Positions 24,292 through 33,446 of a DNA stretch of 64,000 nucleotides are shown here, piece by piece; position 1 is the stretch's first letter, and every line of letters begins with the position of its first letter. The position numbers were made by a program, and so were the translations under genes. The DNA is from Polaromonas sp. AET17H-212 (lineage in GTDB: Bacteria; Pseudomonadota; Gammaproteobacteria; Burkholderiales; Burkholderiaceae_C), in the NCBI RefSeq assembly GCF_002379085.1, contig NZ_NBZW01000017.1, positions 35,894-99,893 on the forward strand, written 5' to 3'. A model generated the notes under the pieces. It worked only from the letters and a program-made list of their open reading frames with translations, was not told where the DNA came from and did no database searches.

Positions 24292-25743
24292 ATGCCCGAC
24301 CATTACTACCGCCTTCGACCCATTGAAAGCCTCCTTGGCGTTCACAAGGAGCTGGAAACGCAAACGATCTACTTCGCATCGCCGGAGGAGCTCAACGACC
24401 CCATGGAAGGCTTCAAGGACCTGTTCTGGATGGGGGACGAGATTCTATGGACCAATCTCTTCAAGCACTACCTGCGCTGCGTAAGCGTGACTTTCACCCT
24501 CATCCTCTTGCTCGGCAAGGAGCCCGTGACATGGACAGACATTCCAGTCGAAGAGCCAAGCCACGCCAACGGACCGGGGGCCGATGAATTGGATGAGAAG
24601 ATATTCGCGGCGTTCTTCGCGCAGCCATCCGTCGCGGAGTTCGTCAGGGGCCTGGCCCAATCGGGACACCCCATCAGGCGCGACGAGCTCTCGTCATATA
24701 TACGGTTGATGCATCCCTTCGCGTCCTTGGTCGCGCAAAAGGTTTTTGCGGAGAACATGGGCGGGCCTCCTCTCGATGCTCCACCGGAAGTATGGACGGC
24801 GGTCATCGACGCTTTAGGCAACTTGCCTCTCGCGCTTCGCGAGATGGCGAAGGCGGAGAAGGATATTGGCAGCTCCCCGGAGTCTGTGGATCTTCGAGCG
24901 ACGATATTCGCGATTGGTCGCAACACCGCGCGGCAAATGGATCTCATCAACCAATACAACCGCCACGAAGCTCCCGACGCGCGTGACACGCCCAACAAGA
25001 CTTTTTTCTATTTTCAGTTCCCGGATGGATACGTCGATCAGCTCAGCCGACTGACGTATTCAAAGTGGCATGCCGCCTGCTTTATGTCTGACATCGGAAA
25101 TTCGTCGCTTTGGGGAAGCTATGGCGACGGCCACAAAGGCGTCGCGTTGAAATTCAAAGCGCGGACCGGAGCCAGGCATCCCACCTTGGGGCTCCACGGC
25201 GTCAATGGGTGGAGCCACCAAGGGCCGCTTCGCGGGCTCATCCAACATGAATTTTTGCCCGTGACCTATGGTAATTCCCACGTGCCCATCGACTTCTTCG
25301 CATCCTTGGGAAACATGTCCATGGATAAGCTCAATCGCTATTGGTATCAGGACGCCTCGGGAGCGCGGAGCGCGCGGCCTGAAAAAATCTTCGCCGATCA
25401 GCCTGCTTGGCGAAAACAGTATTGGGACAACTACACCAGGATCATCAGCACAAAGCTGGACGACTGGAAACACGAGAAGGAACACCGGCTCATCTTCTCC
25501 AGCTCCCTGGTCGATCCGGCCAACTCAAAAGCCGAGAGGGCGTTGAAATACAACTTCGAGGATCTCTTGGGCATAGTCTTCGGGATCAAGACGAGCGAAG
25601 AGCACAAGATGGCAATCATGAAGATCATCGAGACAAAATGCAGGGCCGAAAGCAGGTTCGATTTCCTCTTCTATCAATCTCATTTTTTGCGAGATACCGG
25701 CGCCATAATCCACTCCCCGCTGTCCTTGTTGCAATTCAAGTGA
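24292..25743 (+). CDS. DUF2971 protein
   Basis: 483 residues. The start YYRLRPIESLLGVHKELETQ with YFASPEELNDPMEG is the DUF2971 opening; later ACFMSDIGNSSLWGSYGDGHKGVALKF and WKHEKEHRLIF are the conserved LWSHYADGHxGVCLxF-like and KxxxWxxEKEyR motifs. Members are intracellular, of unknown function, and frequent in defence islands. The insertion of about 170 residues between the first and second motif makes this one longer than usual. Confidence 0.75.
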   Translation: MPDHYYRLRPIESLLGVHKELETQTIYFASPEELNDPMEGFKDLFWMGDEILWTNLFKHYLRCVSVTFTLILLLGKEPVTWTDIPVEEPSHANGPGADELDEKIFAAFFAQPSVAEFVRGLAQSGHPIRRDELSSYIRLMHPFASLVAQKVFAENMGGPPLDAPPEVWTAVIDALGNLPLALREMAKAEKDIGSSPESVDLRATIFAIGRNTARQMDLINQYNRHEAPDARDTPNKTFFYFQFPDGYVDQLSRLTYSKWHAACFMSDIGNSSLWGSYGDGHKGVALKFKARTGARHPTLGLHGVNGWSHQGPLRGLIQHEFLPVTYGNSHVPIDFFASLGNMSMDKLNRYWYQDASGARSARPEKIFADQPAWRKQYWDNYTRIISTKLDDWKHEKEHRLIFSSSLVDPANSKAERALKYNFEDLLGIVFGIKTSEEHKMAIMKIIETKCRAESRFDFLFYQSHFLRDTGAIIHSPLSLLQFK

Positions 25744-25885
25744 GAAAGTGGCAGGCCTCCGCCGACGTTTAGTTGATCTTGCCAAATAGCCTGCCCTACC
25801 GCGAACGTCGGCGTCGAGCGCTTGAGCGACCTAGGGTCGGCGAAGACGGCGCGCGCGCCAGACACGCTCGCCGCCTTGCTCTCGA

Positions 25886-26650
25886 TCAGCGAAGCTCCAC
25901 CTCAGCATCCTCGTCGTCGTCCATATCGTCGCTGTCCATGATCGGGCCGAGAAGCGAGTCCCGACCAGGAGAATAGCGGAAACCGTCGGCCTTCATCTTC
26001 AAGACCTTTTCCTCGCTCCAGCCCTTCTTGACCATCTGGGCAACCACTTCGGCCGTGATCTCCACCGCGTCTACTTGGCCGATGACCGCTGCCATCTTCG
26101 ACAGTGTTGACTGGGCCTTGTCCAGCATTTTTCTGACCTCTTCCAACGGATAGCCACCAATCGCGCGGTCGCCGATCTTAGGGTTGTTCGTTTCGAGGCG
26201 AAAGAAGTCGCCCAGAAGCTCGTAGGACCCGTCCCAAGCCACCTCGATGCGGGAGGGATCTTCCGAAATACCGATCTCCTCGCGCGCGCCCTGCCATACG
26301 AGGCACATGGCCAACTGTTCGTCAGGCTCGAGCAGCCAAGCGTCGCCAACACCCGTCGAGAAGAGCACGAATGGCGGACAGGCGACACCGGCCTGGGTCA
26401 TCACGATCTTCACAACGCCTCGCTGCTCCGCGGCGATGATGGCCTCGCACTCCTCGCGGATCGAGCGCATCTGGGTCGCCGCCTTGGCGTTTTCGTTGCA
26501 CTGGACGGCGTGGTGCCAGTGATCGTAGCCTGCGGCCTTGGAGACCTTGTTGAGCAAGTCGGTGTGTTTGCCTCCGCCGCTTCGTTGTAACTTCTTGGCT
26601 TGCTTGCGCAAGCGCTCGACGACGGCGTCGGACGTGGGGATGTAACGCAT
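25886..26650 (-). CDS. Plasmid/island protein with N-terminal AKxLQ domain, unknown role
   Basis: 254 residues. The first 45 residues, RLRKQAKKLQRSGGGKHTDLLNKVSKAAGYDHWHHA, match a short helical domain seen at the start of many plasmid and toxin-associated proteins (AKxLQ...HxxALxxxAxxxGYxxWxxL). The rest is acidic and unrecognised, ending in an Asp/Glu run. A sigma70-like promoter lies at 26796-26825, leaving a leader of about 140 nt. Confidence 0.5.
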   Translation of the reverse strand: MRYIPTSDAVVERLRKQAKKLQRSGGGKHTDLLNKVSKAAGYDHWHHAVQCNENAKAATQMRSIREECEAIIAAEQRGVVKIVMTQAGVACPPFVLFSTGVGDAWLLEPDEQLAMCLVWQGAREEIGISEDPSRIEVAWDGSYELLGDFFRLETNNPKIGDRAIGGYPLEEVRKMLDKAQSTLSKMAAVIGQVDAVEITAEVVAQMVKKGWSEEKVLKMKADGFRYSPGRDSLLGPIMDSDDMDDDEDAEVELR

Positions 26651-26795
26651 GACAGATTCCTTCCGTATGCGAATCGCGGGTGCTCACTGCCAGTGACTCG
26701 CCTACAAAGGGAATCAGGATTGAAGATTGTGATGAAAGTCGTCCCGCGAGGGTTTGCCATGGTGAGCAGCAGGCGTCGACATGCGCCCAGCGCAA

Positions 26796-26825
26796 AATAT
26801 AGCGCAACCCTCCCCCTGGTGTCAA
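26796..26825 (-). promoter_or_regulatory. Sigma70-type promoter
   Basis: On the minus strand TTGACA (26820-26825), 18 nt, TATATT (26796-26801). It points at the gene starting at 26650. The rest of the gap 26651-27038 shows no supported gene. Confidence 0.5.
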
Positions 26826-27038
26826 ATAGACTGCTTGCCATTTAATTTGTCGACGTTAAAAATTGGGAGCTGTCGTTCGGGGGCTGCCATCCCGGCCTTA
26901 AGGGAACGCCCCGCTACACGGAGCCTGAGCCCAATTGGAGGAAGCGGCGGTTGTCATCTGGAACGAGGCCGACCTCCGCGCTTTGCCGCCCGACGAGGCG
27001 GCCGCGCGATGGCTGAGCCCCATCACCACTCCCCTGCA

Positions 27039-27313
27039 ATGACGCGCCCGCGCAAGCTCGCCATGGACGCCTATGCATTGCCCCAGCTTTTGGACGTGTC
27101 GCCGTTTGGCTTCAAGAGCTGGCCGCCAAGGTCAAGGCTGGGTTTCCGTCGTTAGTCGAGGACCTTGGCGCGACGCGCATCGATGTGCTGGAGAAGCTCA
27201 TCCTGCATCCCGCGGCGACCTACGTCATGCGGGCGTCGGGCGAGTCGATGGTGGAATACGGCATCTTCGACGGCGACACCCTCCTTGTGGACCGGGCGAT
27301 CAATGAGCTCTAA
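27039..27313 (+). pseudogene. umuD-like gene, frameshifted and truncated
   Basis: From the ATG at 27039, LPQLLDVSPFGF ends in the wrong frame; a one-base shift near 27113 restores ELAAKVKAGFPSLVEDLG, then LEKLILHPAATYVMRASGES and MVEYGIFDGDTLLVDRAIN. This matches UmuD/LexA-type peptidases (AGFPSPAxD cleavage region, GxSM catalytic Ser). It stops before the catalytic Lys block, and no umuC follows. It is therefore a dead remnant of an SOS mutagenesis operon. Confidence 0.65.
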
Positions 27314-27996
27314 GCCTTGATCAGAGGCGGCAAGCAGTCGGCGAATCGCGGCTGAATCTTGGACATCGGCGAGATAATCTCGGGGTCGCCCGTGAGGGCG
27401 GCGAGGTGCATGGCCGTCATGGTGAAGATCGCGTTCGAATCTTTCAAGAAGCGGACCATCAAGTTCTCGTCGTAGCCGGCGCTTCGCAGCTTCAACGGAT
27501 GAAATCCTGAATGCACAAAGGAGTTCAGGGTCGGCAGGATCATTGCCCGGAATCCGTCGAGCATCTCAAAGCACCCCGGCGGACCAACATTCCTCATTGC
27601 TTTGATCATGGTGGTCAGACCTGGCAGCGCCTTGCCAGCGGCCAGCTCCGCGTCCAACGACACTTCGGCGTCGAGCGCCAACAAATGCTTTTCCTCGGCG
27701 GCCCATGCCAGCCAGATTGATCTCACCAGCGCCTCGAACTGGAGCCGCAACAACGACGCGGCCGACGGGTCGAAGCCTTTGGCCACCAGAGTCCGAATCG
27801 CTCGCGCGTGTTGGATGCCCAGTTCGCCAGCGCTGAAACTAAGAACCGTGTCGAGAGCCTCTTCTTGCAATTCGTAGGATTCTGGCCGCAGGAAGTCGAG
27901 CGCCGCCAAGTCGAGCTCCACTGAACGCCGGAGCATTCCTTCCAAATCCAAGGTGCGCGGATAGCTGGGCGAAAACTCGGGGGAACTCATGGGCAT
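27310..27996 (-). CDS. DUF6988/HEPN-like helical protein
   Basis: 228 residues, nearly all helical, soluble. The segment YELQEEALDTVLSFSAGELGIQHARAIRTLVAKGFDPSAASLLRLQFEALVRSIWLAWA resembles the DUF6988/DUF5677-type helical family often seen in defence islands; the number is from memory. FVHSGFHPLKLR could be a degenerate active-site-like H. Its stop overlaps the umuD remnant by 4 bp, so the two were brought together by rearrangement. Confidence 0.5.
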   Translation of the reverse strand: MPMSSPEFSPSYPRTLDLEGMLRRSVELDLAALDFLRPESYELQEEALDTVLSFSAGELGIQHARAIRTLVAKGFDPSAASLLRLQFEALVRSIWLAWAAEEKHLLALDAEVSLDAELAAGKALPGLTTMIKAMRNVGPPGCFEMLDGFRAMILPTLNSFVHSGFHPLKLRSAGYDENLMVRFLKDSNAIFTMTAMHLAALTGDPEIISPMSKIQPRFADCLPPLIKA

Positions 27997-28157
27997 CAAG
28001 CATATCCTCGAATGAGCGGTTATAAGCCTTGCGCTAGCTGTGGCAGTGCCCGTGCTAAATTGGCGACGAGTAATGAAGTCAAAGCTGTCGAACTCAGCAT
28101 CTTCTTCGAACCGCGCAGGTAAGGCTTTCGCGCCCTCACATTCAACAAAGGTTAGAA

Positions 28158-28592
28158 ATGAACATTGTCACGGCTCTGAAAGCGGAAATCTCCCGCGTCG
28201 CTCGCAAGGAGGTCCGGCGCGAAACGGAGAGTTTGAAGCAATCAAGCTCTCGCAACCGCAGCGAGATCGCCGCGTTGAAGGTCCGTATCGCCGCGCTCGA
28301 ACGCTCCTTGAAAGACTTTGCCAAGCCTAAGAAAGCTGCAAGCGTTGCCGCCGAAGAAGGGGGCGCGGTCCTCCGCAACCGTTTCAGCGGGTCGGGCTTG
28401 GCCAAGAAGAGAGCTGCGTTAGGACTGTCGGCCGAGGAGATGGGGCGCTTGTTGGGAGTTTCTGGCCAGTCGATCTACAAGTGGGAACAGCATAAGGCGA
28501 CGCCACGGCCCTCGCAGCTCCCGGCCATCAGGGCGGCAATGAAGCTAGGAAAGCGGGCCGCGACCGCCCGCCTTTCCAACGACCCCTCATGA
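28158..28592 (+). CDS. Xre-type regulator with N-terminal coiled coil
   Basis: 144 residues. Residues 1-55 are a charged heptad-like helix (KAEISRVARKEVRRETESLK, then ALKVRIAALERSL), followed by a Cro/C1-type helix-turn-helix: LAKKRAALGLSAEEMGRLLGVSGQSIYKWEQHKATPRPSQL. A related family is annotated as Xre regulators next to toxin or hypothetical genes. It is 4 nt ahead of the gene at 28597, so they form an operon. Confidence 0.65.
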   Translation: MNIVTALKAEISRVARKEVRRETESLKQSSSRNRSEIAALKVRIAALERSLKDFAKPKKAASVAAEEGGAVLRNRFSGSGLAKKRAALGLSAEEMGRLLGVSGQSIYKWEQHKATPRPSQLPAIRAAMKLGKRAATARLSNDPS

Positions 28593-28596
28593 GCTT

Positions 28597-29760
28597 GTGA
28601 ATCTAAGCGACGAATCAGAGAGAGCTAGGCCACCGCCAGTTCGCAGGCCAAGCGCGGGCAGGCCGTCCCCGCTCGCCATGGGCGGGCTGATCGTGCTTAC
28701 TCCGGAAGCGGTCATGAAGTTGGATGGCGCGCCCATGAGGTCCGTCTTCAAGTCGATTGACAAGGAGTCGCTGTTCAAAGGGCTCGAACGAGCCAAGGCG
28801 CTCAAATTGGCGAAGTTTCCCAAATCGCTTGGCGCTCAACTGGTCGAACTTCTGGATCCCGCGCCTCCATCCCGATTCAAGAGTTTGTTCGGCCGCGCAG
28901 TCGCCGGCGATGCGGACGCAGTAGCCGAAGTCGGCGCGATGGGCGATTGGGAAGTGTTCTGTTCAACGGCAGACCCAACCACACCCCTTCGAGCCAAGAT
29001 ACCTTGCGACATGTTCGCTGAGGTCGCTCAAGCCAGCAAAGTAGCCGAAGCGCTAGCGCGCGAGCAGGACTTCAAGGGCCTGGCCGCCGAATGCCGTGGC
29101 AACCCCGTGCTCAACCTCTACATGTCGGAGGCGGTCCTGAGTGAAATCGGAGCCGCCGTGGAGCCATGGGAAATTGACGCGCCCCGGGTCGCGGCATTGC
29201 TCGATCTGATGGTTTCGCAGTTGGCCAAAGTCGATGTCTTCACGCGCGCGCTTCGCGGCGCCTCTCGAGAGCAGGATGGTTTCGAGTTCCTCCTGCGACG
29301 GGCAGCGAATGGCGTGTGCAAGCCCGGCCGCCAATACATCGCTTGGCTCAAGCCCCTGCTCGGTGTGAAGCAAGCTCGGGAGTTGCTGGACCTCGATCAA
29401 CTTAATGCTGACCCAGTCATCGACGAATCTACGCTCAAACGCTGGCATAGCGGATCTGAGTTCCCAAGCGAGGCGAAGCTCGGCAAGTTCGTGAGTTCCA
29501 TCTTTCGGAGCCAAGCGAAATCCTCGGCCAAGCGAACGTTGTTCTTGGCCGAGGAGAATTACCACGCGGCGCGTCGTCTCGACCAAGTGCTCGGCCTGTT
29601 CAGAAGCATCTCGTCGAACGCGGCCCGCTTGGACAGAGCCGAGCGGTGGCGGTTGCTGACTGGGGCGTCGGATGCCGACACGTGGGTCGCGACCAGATAC
29701 TGCGCATGGTTGCGCCACTGGGAGGCGTCGTCGTCCCCAGGCCCTGGTCAGGCCTCCTAA
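28597..29760 (+). CDS. Unrecognised 387-residue protein
   Basis: GTG start at 28597, 4 nt after the Xre gene. Helical and soluble; an N-terminal basic Pro-rich stretch (RPPPVRRPSAGRPSP) precedes a possible helical domain. I recognise no catalytic motif. Being co-transcribed with an Xre regulator it may be a regulated effector, but no toxin family is apparent. Alternative start at ATG 28678 (MGGLIVLTPEAVMKL) would remove the basic tail. Confidence 0.45.
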   Translation: MNLSDESERARPPPVRRPSAGRPSPLAMGGLIVLTPEAVMKLDGAPMRSVFKSIDKESLFKGLERAKALKLAKFPKSLGAQLVELLDPAPPSRFKSLFGRAVAGDADAVAEVGAMGDWEVFCSTADPTTPLRAKIPCDMFAEVAQASKVAEALAREQDFKGLAAECRGNPVLNLYMSEAVLSEIGAAVEPWEIDAPRVAALLDLMVSQLAKVDVFTRALRGASREQDGFEFLLRRAANGVCKPGRQYIAWLKPLLGVKQARELLDLDQLNADPVIDESTLKRWHSGSEFPSEAKLGKFVSSIFRSQAKSSAKRTLFLAEENYHAARRLDQVLGLFRSISSNAARLDRAERWRLLTGASDADTWVATRYCAWLRHWEASSSPGPGQAS

Positions 29761-29897
29761 CCCCTCGGCTTCGGCGCGCTGTTGTCGCGAGGGCCGCCGG
29801 ACTTCATCCCAAAATTCTTACTTGGAAGTCCGGGGGTTCCAGGCGGCCGGGCTGGCGATGCTGGCTGGGGGGATTTGGCGTTTGCTTGTTTGGTCAT
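29757..29897 (-). CDS. Small Pro/Lys-rich peptide
   Basis: 46 residues from the ATG at 29897, with AGGAG 5 nt upstream. It is rich in Pro, Gly, Ser and Lys (KSPQPASPARPPGTPG, NFGMKSGGPRDNSAPKPRG). It overlaps the end of the convergent gene by 4 bp. Such disordered basic peptides occur in many Proteobacteria as unnamed hypotheticals. The 29898-30141 gap beyond it shows nothing further. Confidence 0.45.
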   Translation of the reverse strand: MTKQANAKSPQPASPARPPGTPGLPSKNFGMKSGGPRDNSAPKPRG

Positions 29898-30141
29898 GAA
29901 TGCTCCTGGTGGTTGCGACGAAACTGCTTCGTCGCTGGCAGGATGGTCCCAAGAACCAACTGAAACGTCAGTGGCACAATTTGGAAACTTTTAGTCCGCG
30001 GCTGTTTTGGGCCACGTCCCGATACTGGCGCCAAAACTAGGCGGCAACGCACGAGCGCCAAGCTCGCAAGCCGTATTTGAGCCGTGTTTGCCCACGGCGT
30101 AAACACGGCGCACCTTGGTGCGTCGGGTATATGGATAGCCT

Positions 30142-31131
30142 ATGTACGAGAAATTGCCTCCCTCTCCAGTCGCAGCACCCGAGCTTGGCGCAGTGCCCGC
30201 TGTGCAGCCCCCGGAAGGCATCCGACCCATCGCCACGACGCCAGCCCAAATGTCGCCCGAAGACGTTGCAGTGCTTGTCCGCACTATTGGCGAAGTCGTC
30301 ACCCATCCTGCGTTCTTGCGGGGAGTCGGAGCGGTCGTTGAGCAGATCAAAGAGCTCTGGAACGCAGCGCGCCCCGCGCTGGCCGCCGTCGGCTCCGTCG
30401 TGATGTTCCTGGGCGAAGCCATGATCAAAGTTCCTGCGGAACTCCGCGTTTCGGTCCTGCACCTCGCGCGACGCGGCTGGTTCTTCGATCCGCACATGCC
30501 GCTGCAAAACATGTGGACAGCCAGGGCGTTGATCGATTCGGGCAAGCCCGAAGAAGCTGATGCATACATGGCGGCTCATTTCGAAGGACGCTTGGACGAA
30601 ATCGAAGCCGAACTCGCGGCGGCATTGCCAGCGCGCGCGTCAAAGTTCAAATCCGCCTTCGCCGCTCACCGGAGAGAGGAATACGACCTTTCCATTCTTG
30701 CATTCATGGCGCAAGCCGACGGCGTGAGCGCTGAGCTGCGCGGCGGACACTTCTTCTTAAAAAATCGAGGCACCCGCAAGCCGGAGACGGCCGGCTACGC
30801 CTCAGGCTTCGAAGCCAACTTCATCGACCAAATCGCCCATCTCGCCCTGGTCGAGGACTTGCCAATCCGGGAGCAAATGCGTCTGAGGGACGCCAACGGA
30901 TCGACGGGTTTGAACCGCCACGCTGTGATGCACGGCGCATCCCTGGATTACGACACCAAGGAGAACAGCCTGCGCGCCCTGTCGCTTTTGAACTATGTCG
31001 CCGTCGCGCTGAACTTAGGCGACGGATCTGCGCTGGTTGAAGCCGGCAAATCTCCTTTGGCCTCCATCGCGAAGGCGGCCGCTCCATCGGCGGCGGCCCT
31101 CGACGCCATGCCCAAACCGCCAGCTGGCTAA
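30142..31131 (+). CDS. Uncharacterised protein with RxxxxH (HEPN-like) C-terminal motif
   Basis: 329 residues. A hydrophobic helix pair around residues 85-100 (PALAAVGSVVMFLGEAMIKV) may be buried or membrane-linked. The C-terminal part contains GLNRHAVMHGASLDYDTKENSLRALSLLNYV; RHAVMH fits the R-x4-H motif of HEPN ribonucleases. I assign no family. It is convergent with the next HEPN-like gene, overlapping by 4 bp. Confidence 0.5.
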   Translation: MYEKLPPSPVAAPELGAVPAVQPPEGIRPIATTPAQMSPEDVAVLVRTIGEVVTHPAFLRGVGAVVEQIKELWNAARPALAAVGSVVMFLGEAMIKVPAELRVSVLHLARRGWFFDPHMPLQNMWTARALIDSGKPEEADAYMAAHFEGRLDEIEAELAAALPARASKFKSAFAAHRREEYDLSILAFMAQADGVSAELRGGHFFLKNRGTRKPETAGYASGFEANFIDQIAHLALVEDLPIREQMRLRDANGSTGLNRHAVMHGASLDYDTKENSLRALSLLNYVAVALNLGDGSALVEAGKSPLASIAKAAAPSAAALDAMPKPPAG

Positions 31132-31721
31132 TCCTCGTCTAGCAGCGTGCGTCCGTCCCCAAGCCGAAAACTTGGCAGAGCCAGCAGCCGCACTGCCATT
31201 GAGATCGCGAAGGTGGCGTCAGAAATCAAGTGCTCCCGCGCTGGCATCCGAGTATCGATCGCCCTGCGCTCCAAGTTCGCTTCGTCATTGACATCGCGGT
31301 AGTGGGAGAGCGGATTTCGAAGCGACATGAGCCGGTCGAGGTCTTCGGCGTCGCGCTTTGATATCACCCCTTCGTCGAGGCACCGTTTGAGGGTCTGCTC
31401 GAATCTGACCTTCTTGGGCAGCGGCTTGGCGTCCATGCCCATCGCCAAGTGCGAGGCCAACATGTGTTCGGCCATCCCTTGGCAGAGCATGACGGTCGCG
31501 ACAAAGTTGCCGTGCACGAAGCTTGAACGAGCCTCGAGCCACGAAGAAAACGCCGCGCCGCCGGGGATCATCGCGCTCTCGGTCCCCTGTTCTACTGTGA
31601 GGTCGGCAAGTTGCCTGAAACGCGCGACCTTTCCAGCCACGTCGTCGTGAAGATCGACGATCAGGTGGCGGAAGAAATCCACATCCGCCAACGGCGAGAA
31701 CAAGCTGTCTTGGGCTGTCAT
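31128..31721 (-). CDS. HEPN-like helical protein
   Basis: 197 residues from the ATG at 31721 (GGAGG 7 nt upstream). All-helical, with LMSLRNPLSHYRD, an R-x4-H motif typical of HEPN nucleases and nucleotide-binding partners, following ASSFVHGNFVATVMLCQGMAEHMLASHL. It is divergent from the CoiA-like nuclease gene and convergent with the R-x4-H protein on the left. Confidence 0.55.
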   Translation of the reverse strand: MTAQDSLFSPLADVDFFRHLIVDLHDDVAGKVARFRQLADLTVEQGTESAMIPGGAAFSSWLEARSSFVHGNFVATVMLCQGMAEHMLASHLAMGMDAKPLPKKVRFEQTLKRCLDEGVISKRDAEDLDRLMSLRNPLSHYRDVNDEANLERRAIDTRMPAREHLISDATFAISMAVRLLALPSFRLGDGRTLLDED

Positions 31722-31734
31722 GGTGGCGCCTCCT

Positions 31735-31764
31735 TTGGCAAATCCAATACTGGTCAAATATACA
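31735..31764 (+). promoter_or_regulatory. Sigma70-type promoter
   Basis: TTGGCA (31735-31740), 18 nt, TATACA (31759-31764). Transcription would start near 31771, which disfavours the longest open frame (from 31720) for the CoiA-like gene and favours the GTG at 31786. Confidence 0.4.
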
Positions 31765-31785
31765 GCCTTGGTTTATGCTTCGACC

Positions 31786-33135
31786 GTGACTGAAACCGTT
31801 GATGAACGGCTGTTGGTGGCCGACCCGCAAATCGACGAGGTGATGGACCTCGCGACGGGAGAGATCGCGCCGGCCGAATCGTGGGTCTCCGGCGACTATC
31901 AGCAAGTCCTCGAACTGAGGATGCGTTTGATGCAGGACCTGCAAGCGAATCGTCCGCTGCTCGCCTGCCCCATGTGCGCCGTCCCCGTGCACCTGGTCAG
32001 CCTCGCGGCCGAGCGCCGCTTCTACTTTCGCCACGAGACCGAGGATGGGCGCTGCCCGGCGCGGACGAAGGGGCGGCTGTCCGGCGAGCAAATCCTGGCG
32101 TTGAAATACGACGGCGCGCGCGAGTCGCAGGCGCACCGCGACATGAAGGACGTGATCGCCGCGAGCCTGCGCTGCGACCCAGACTTCTCCCAGATCGAGA
32201 TCGAACCGACCTGGAAGGGAATCGACGCCAATTCGCGTCGTCGCCCTGACGTGCGGGCGGTGTGGAAGGGCCATCTGCCCGTCGCCTTCGAGGTCCAACT
32301 CTCCACCACATTCCTGCGCGTGATCGCTCAGCGCCGCCAGTTCTACCTGCGAAACGGCGGGTTGCTCCTGTGGGTTTTCAAGGACTTCGACATGGGCGAC
32401 GCGCGTCTCACTCAGGACGACATCTTCTACAACAACAACCGCAACGCCTTCGTGGCCTCCCCGGGCACGCTCGCGGCTTCGCGCGAGGCCGGAAACCTCG
32501 TCTTGGACTGCGTGTGGTCCGAGCCGTCCATCGAGCTCGGGCAGCTTGGCTGGCGGCAGTTTCATCGGCACGCGTCTTTTGGCGAGCTGACCATCGACCA
32601 GGCCGCGCAGCGGGTCTTCCTGTTCGACGCCGACGGCGAGAAGACTCAGCTCCTGGGCGGCTACGCCGACGCGGAGCTACGCGGCGCGTTTCGGTCCTAC
32701 TGGCTCAGGCAGCCGAACAGCTACGACGAGGATCTCTGGACCGAATTGGTGGAGAGCTTCGAGGCGCGCGGGATTGAACTTCCGACCCATCCAGGCATGG
32801 GCCAGGGCCTCTACGCCCTTCTGGACACCCTATACACGGTCAAGGAAGGCCGCGCGGTGGGGTGGCGCTACGACACCCTGGTCAAGCTCGCCCACCACAT
32901 CTTCGAAAGGCACAGAGGCCACCTCTGGATGTTCAAACTGATGCTGGCCGCGCACGACCGAGGCGCGCAAATCAAACGCGAGGACACCACACGCAAGTGG
33001 CGCGCGAAAGTTCCCGTCTACCGCGAGGCGTGGGCCTCTGGCGACAAAGACTTCGACCACGACGACGCTTGGGACGACTTGGTCGCCTTTCTGTTTCCCG
33101 AAATCGCAAATGAACTTGGGACCACGCCCCACTGA
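31786..33135 (+). CDS. CoiA-like nuclease (DUF6035)
   Basis: 449 residues from GTG 31786. IDEVMDLATGE, LACPMCAVPVHLVSL (Cys pair), RFYFRHETEDGRCPART, ESQAHRDMKDVI, RRRPDVRAVWKGHLPVAFEVQLSTTFLRVIAQRRQFY and LLLWVFKDF follow the order of competence protein CoiA/DUF6035. The PDV, FEVQLS and R..Y residues form a PD-(D/E)xK-type nuclease centre. CoiA-like proteins act on recombination intermediates or in island defence. The longest frame starts at 31720; the start is uncertain. Confidence 0.75.
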   Translation: MTETVDERLLVADPQIDEVMDLATGEIAPAESWVSGDYQQVLELRMRLMQDLQANRPLLACPMCAVPVHLVSLAAERRFYFRHETEDGRCPARTKGRLSGEQILALKYDGARESQAHRDMKDVIAASLRCDPDFSQIEIEPTWKGIDANSRRRPDVRAVWKGHLPVAFEVQLSTTFLRVIAQRRQFYLRNGGLLLWVFKDFDMGDARLTQDDIFYNNNRNAFVASPGTLAASREAGNLVLDCVWSEPSIELGQLGWRQFHRHASFGELTIDQAAQRVFLFDADGEKTQLLGGYADAELRGAFRSYWLRQPNSYDEDLWTELVESFEARGIELPTHPGMGQGLYALLDTLYTVKEGRAVGWRYDTLVKLAHHIFERHRGHLWMFKLMLAAHDRGAQIKREDTTRKWRAKVPVYREAWASGDKDFDHDDAWDDLVAFLFPEIANELGTTPH

Positions 33136-33168
33136 ACGTTTTATCAACGACGAGCGAAGGAGCTTGCC

Positions 33169-33354
33169 ATGGCGACAGCGAAGAAGCACACCCCGTTGGG
33201 ATTGAAGCAGGACCGCGCGAAGGTCAACGCCTCGCAACCGTATGAAGTCGCCTACGTTGCTAAGAAGACGGGCGCTACCAAGGCCGCTGTGAAGGCGGCC
33301 TCGAAGGCCGTCGGTCCGTCACGCAAAGCAATCGAGAAGGCGTTGAAGAAGTAG
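33169..33354 (+). CDS. DUF3606-type small basic protein
   Basis: 61 residues, Lys/Ala-rich: KQDRAKVNASQPYEVAYVAK and KTGATKAAVKAASKAVGPSR form the helix-turn-helix-like fold of DUF3606. Such proteins are common near integrative elements and may bind DNA. It is 33 nt after the CoiA-like gene, with AAGGAG before the ATG, and is the last gene before the tRNA. Confidence 0.65.
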   Translation: MATAKKHTPLGLKQDRAKVNASQPYEVAYVAKKTGATKAAVKAASKAVGPSRKAIEKALKK

Positions 33355-33446
33355 GACGGCGAGTCAGGCGACCCTCCGCTGCTGCCGCGATTTCCAGCCA
33401 TCAGTGAGCGTCCGCAGGAGCGTTTTCGCCGCTGGCAACTAAGCTT

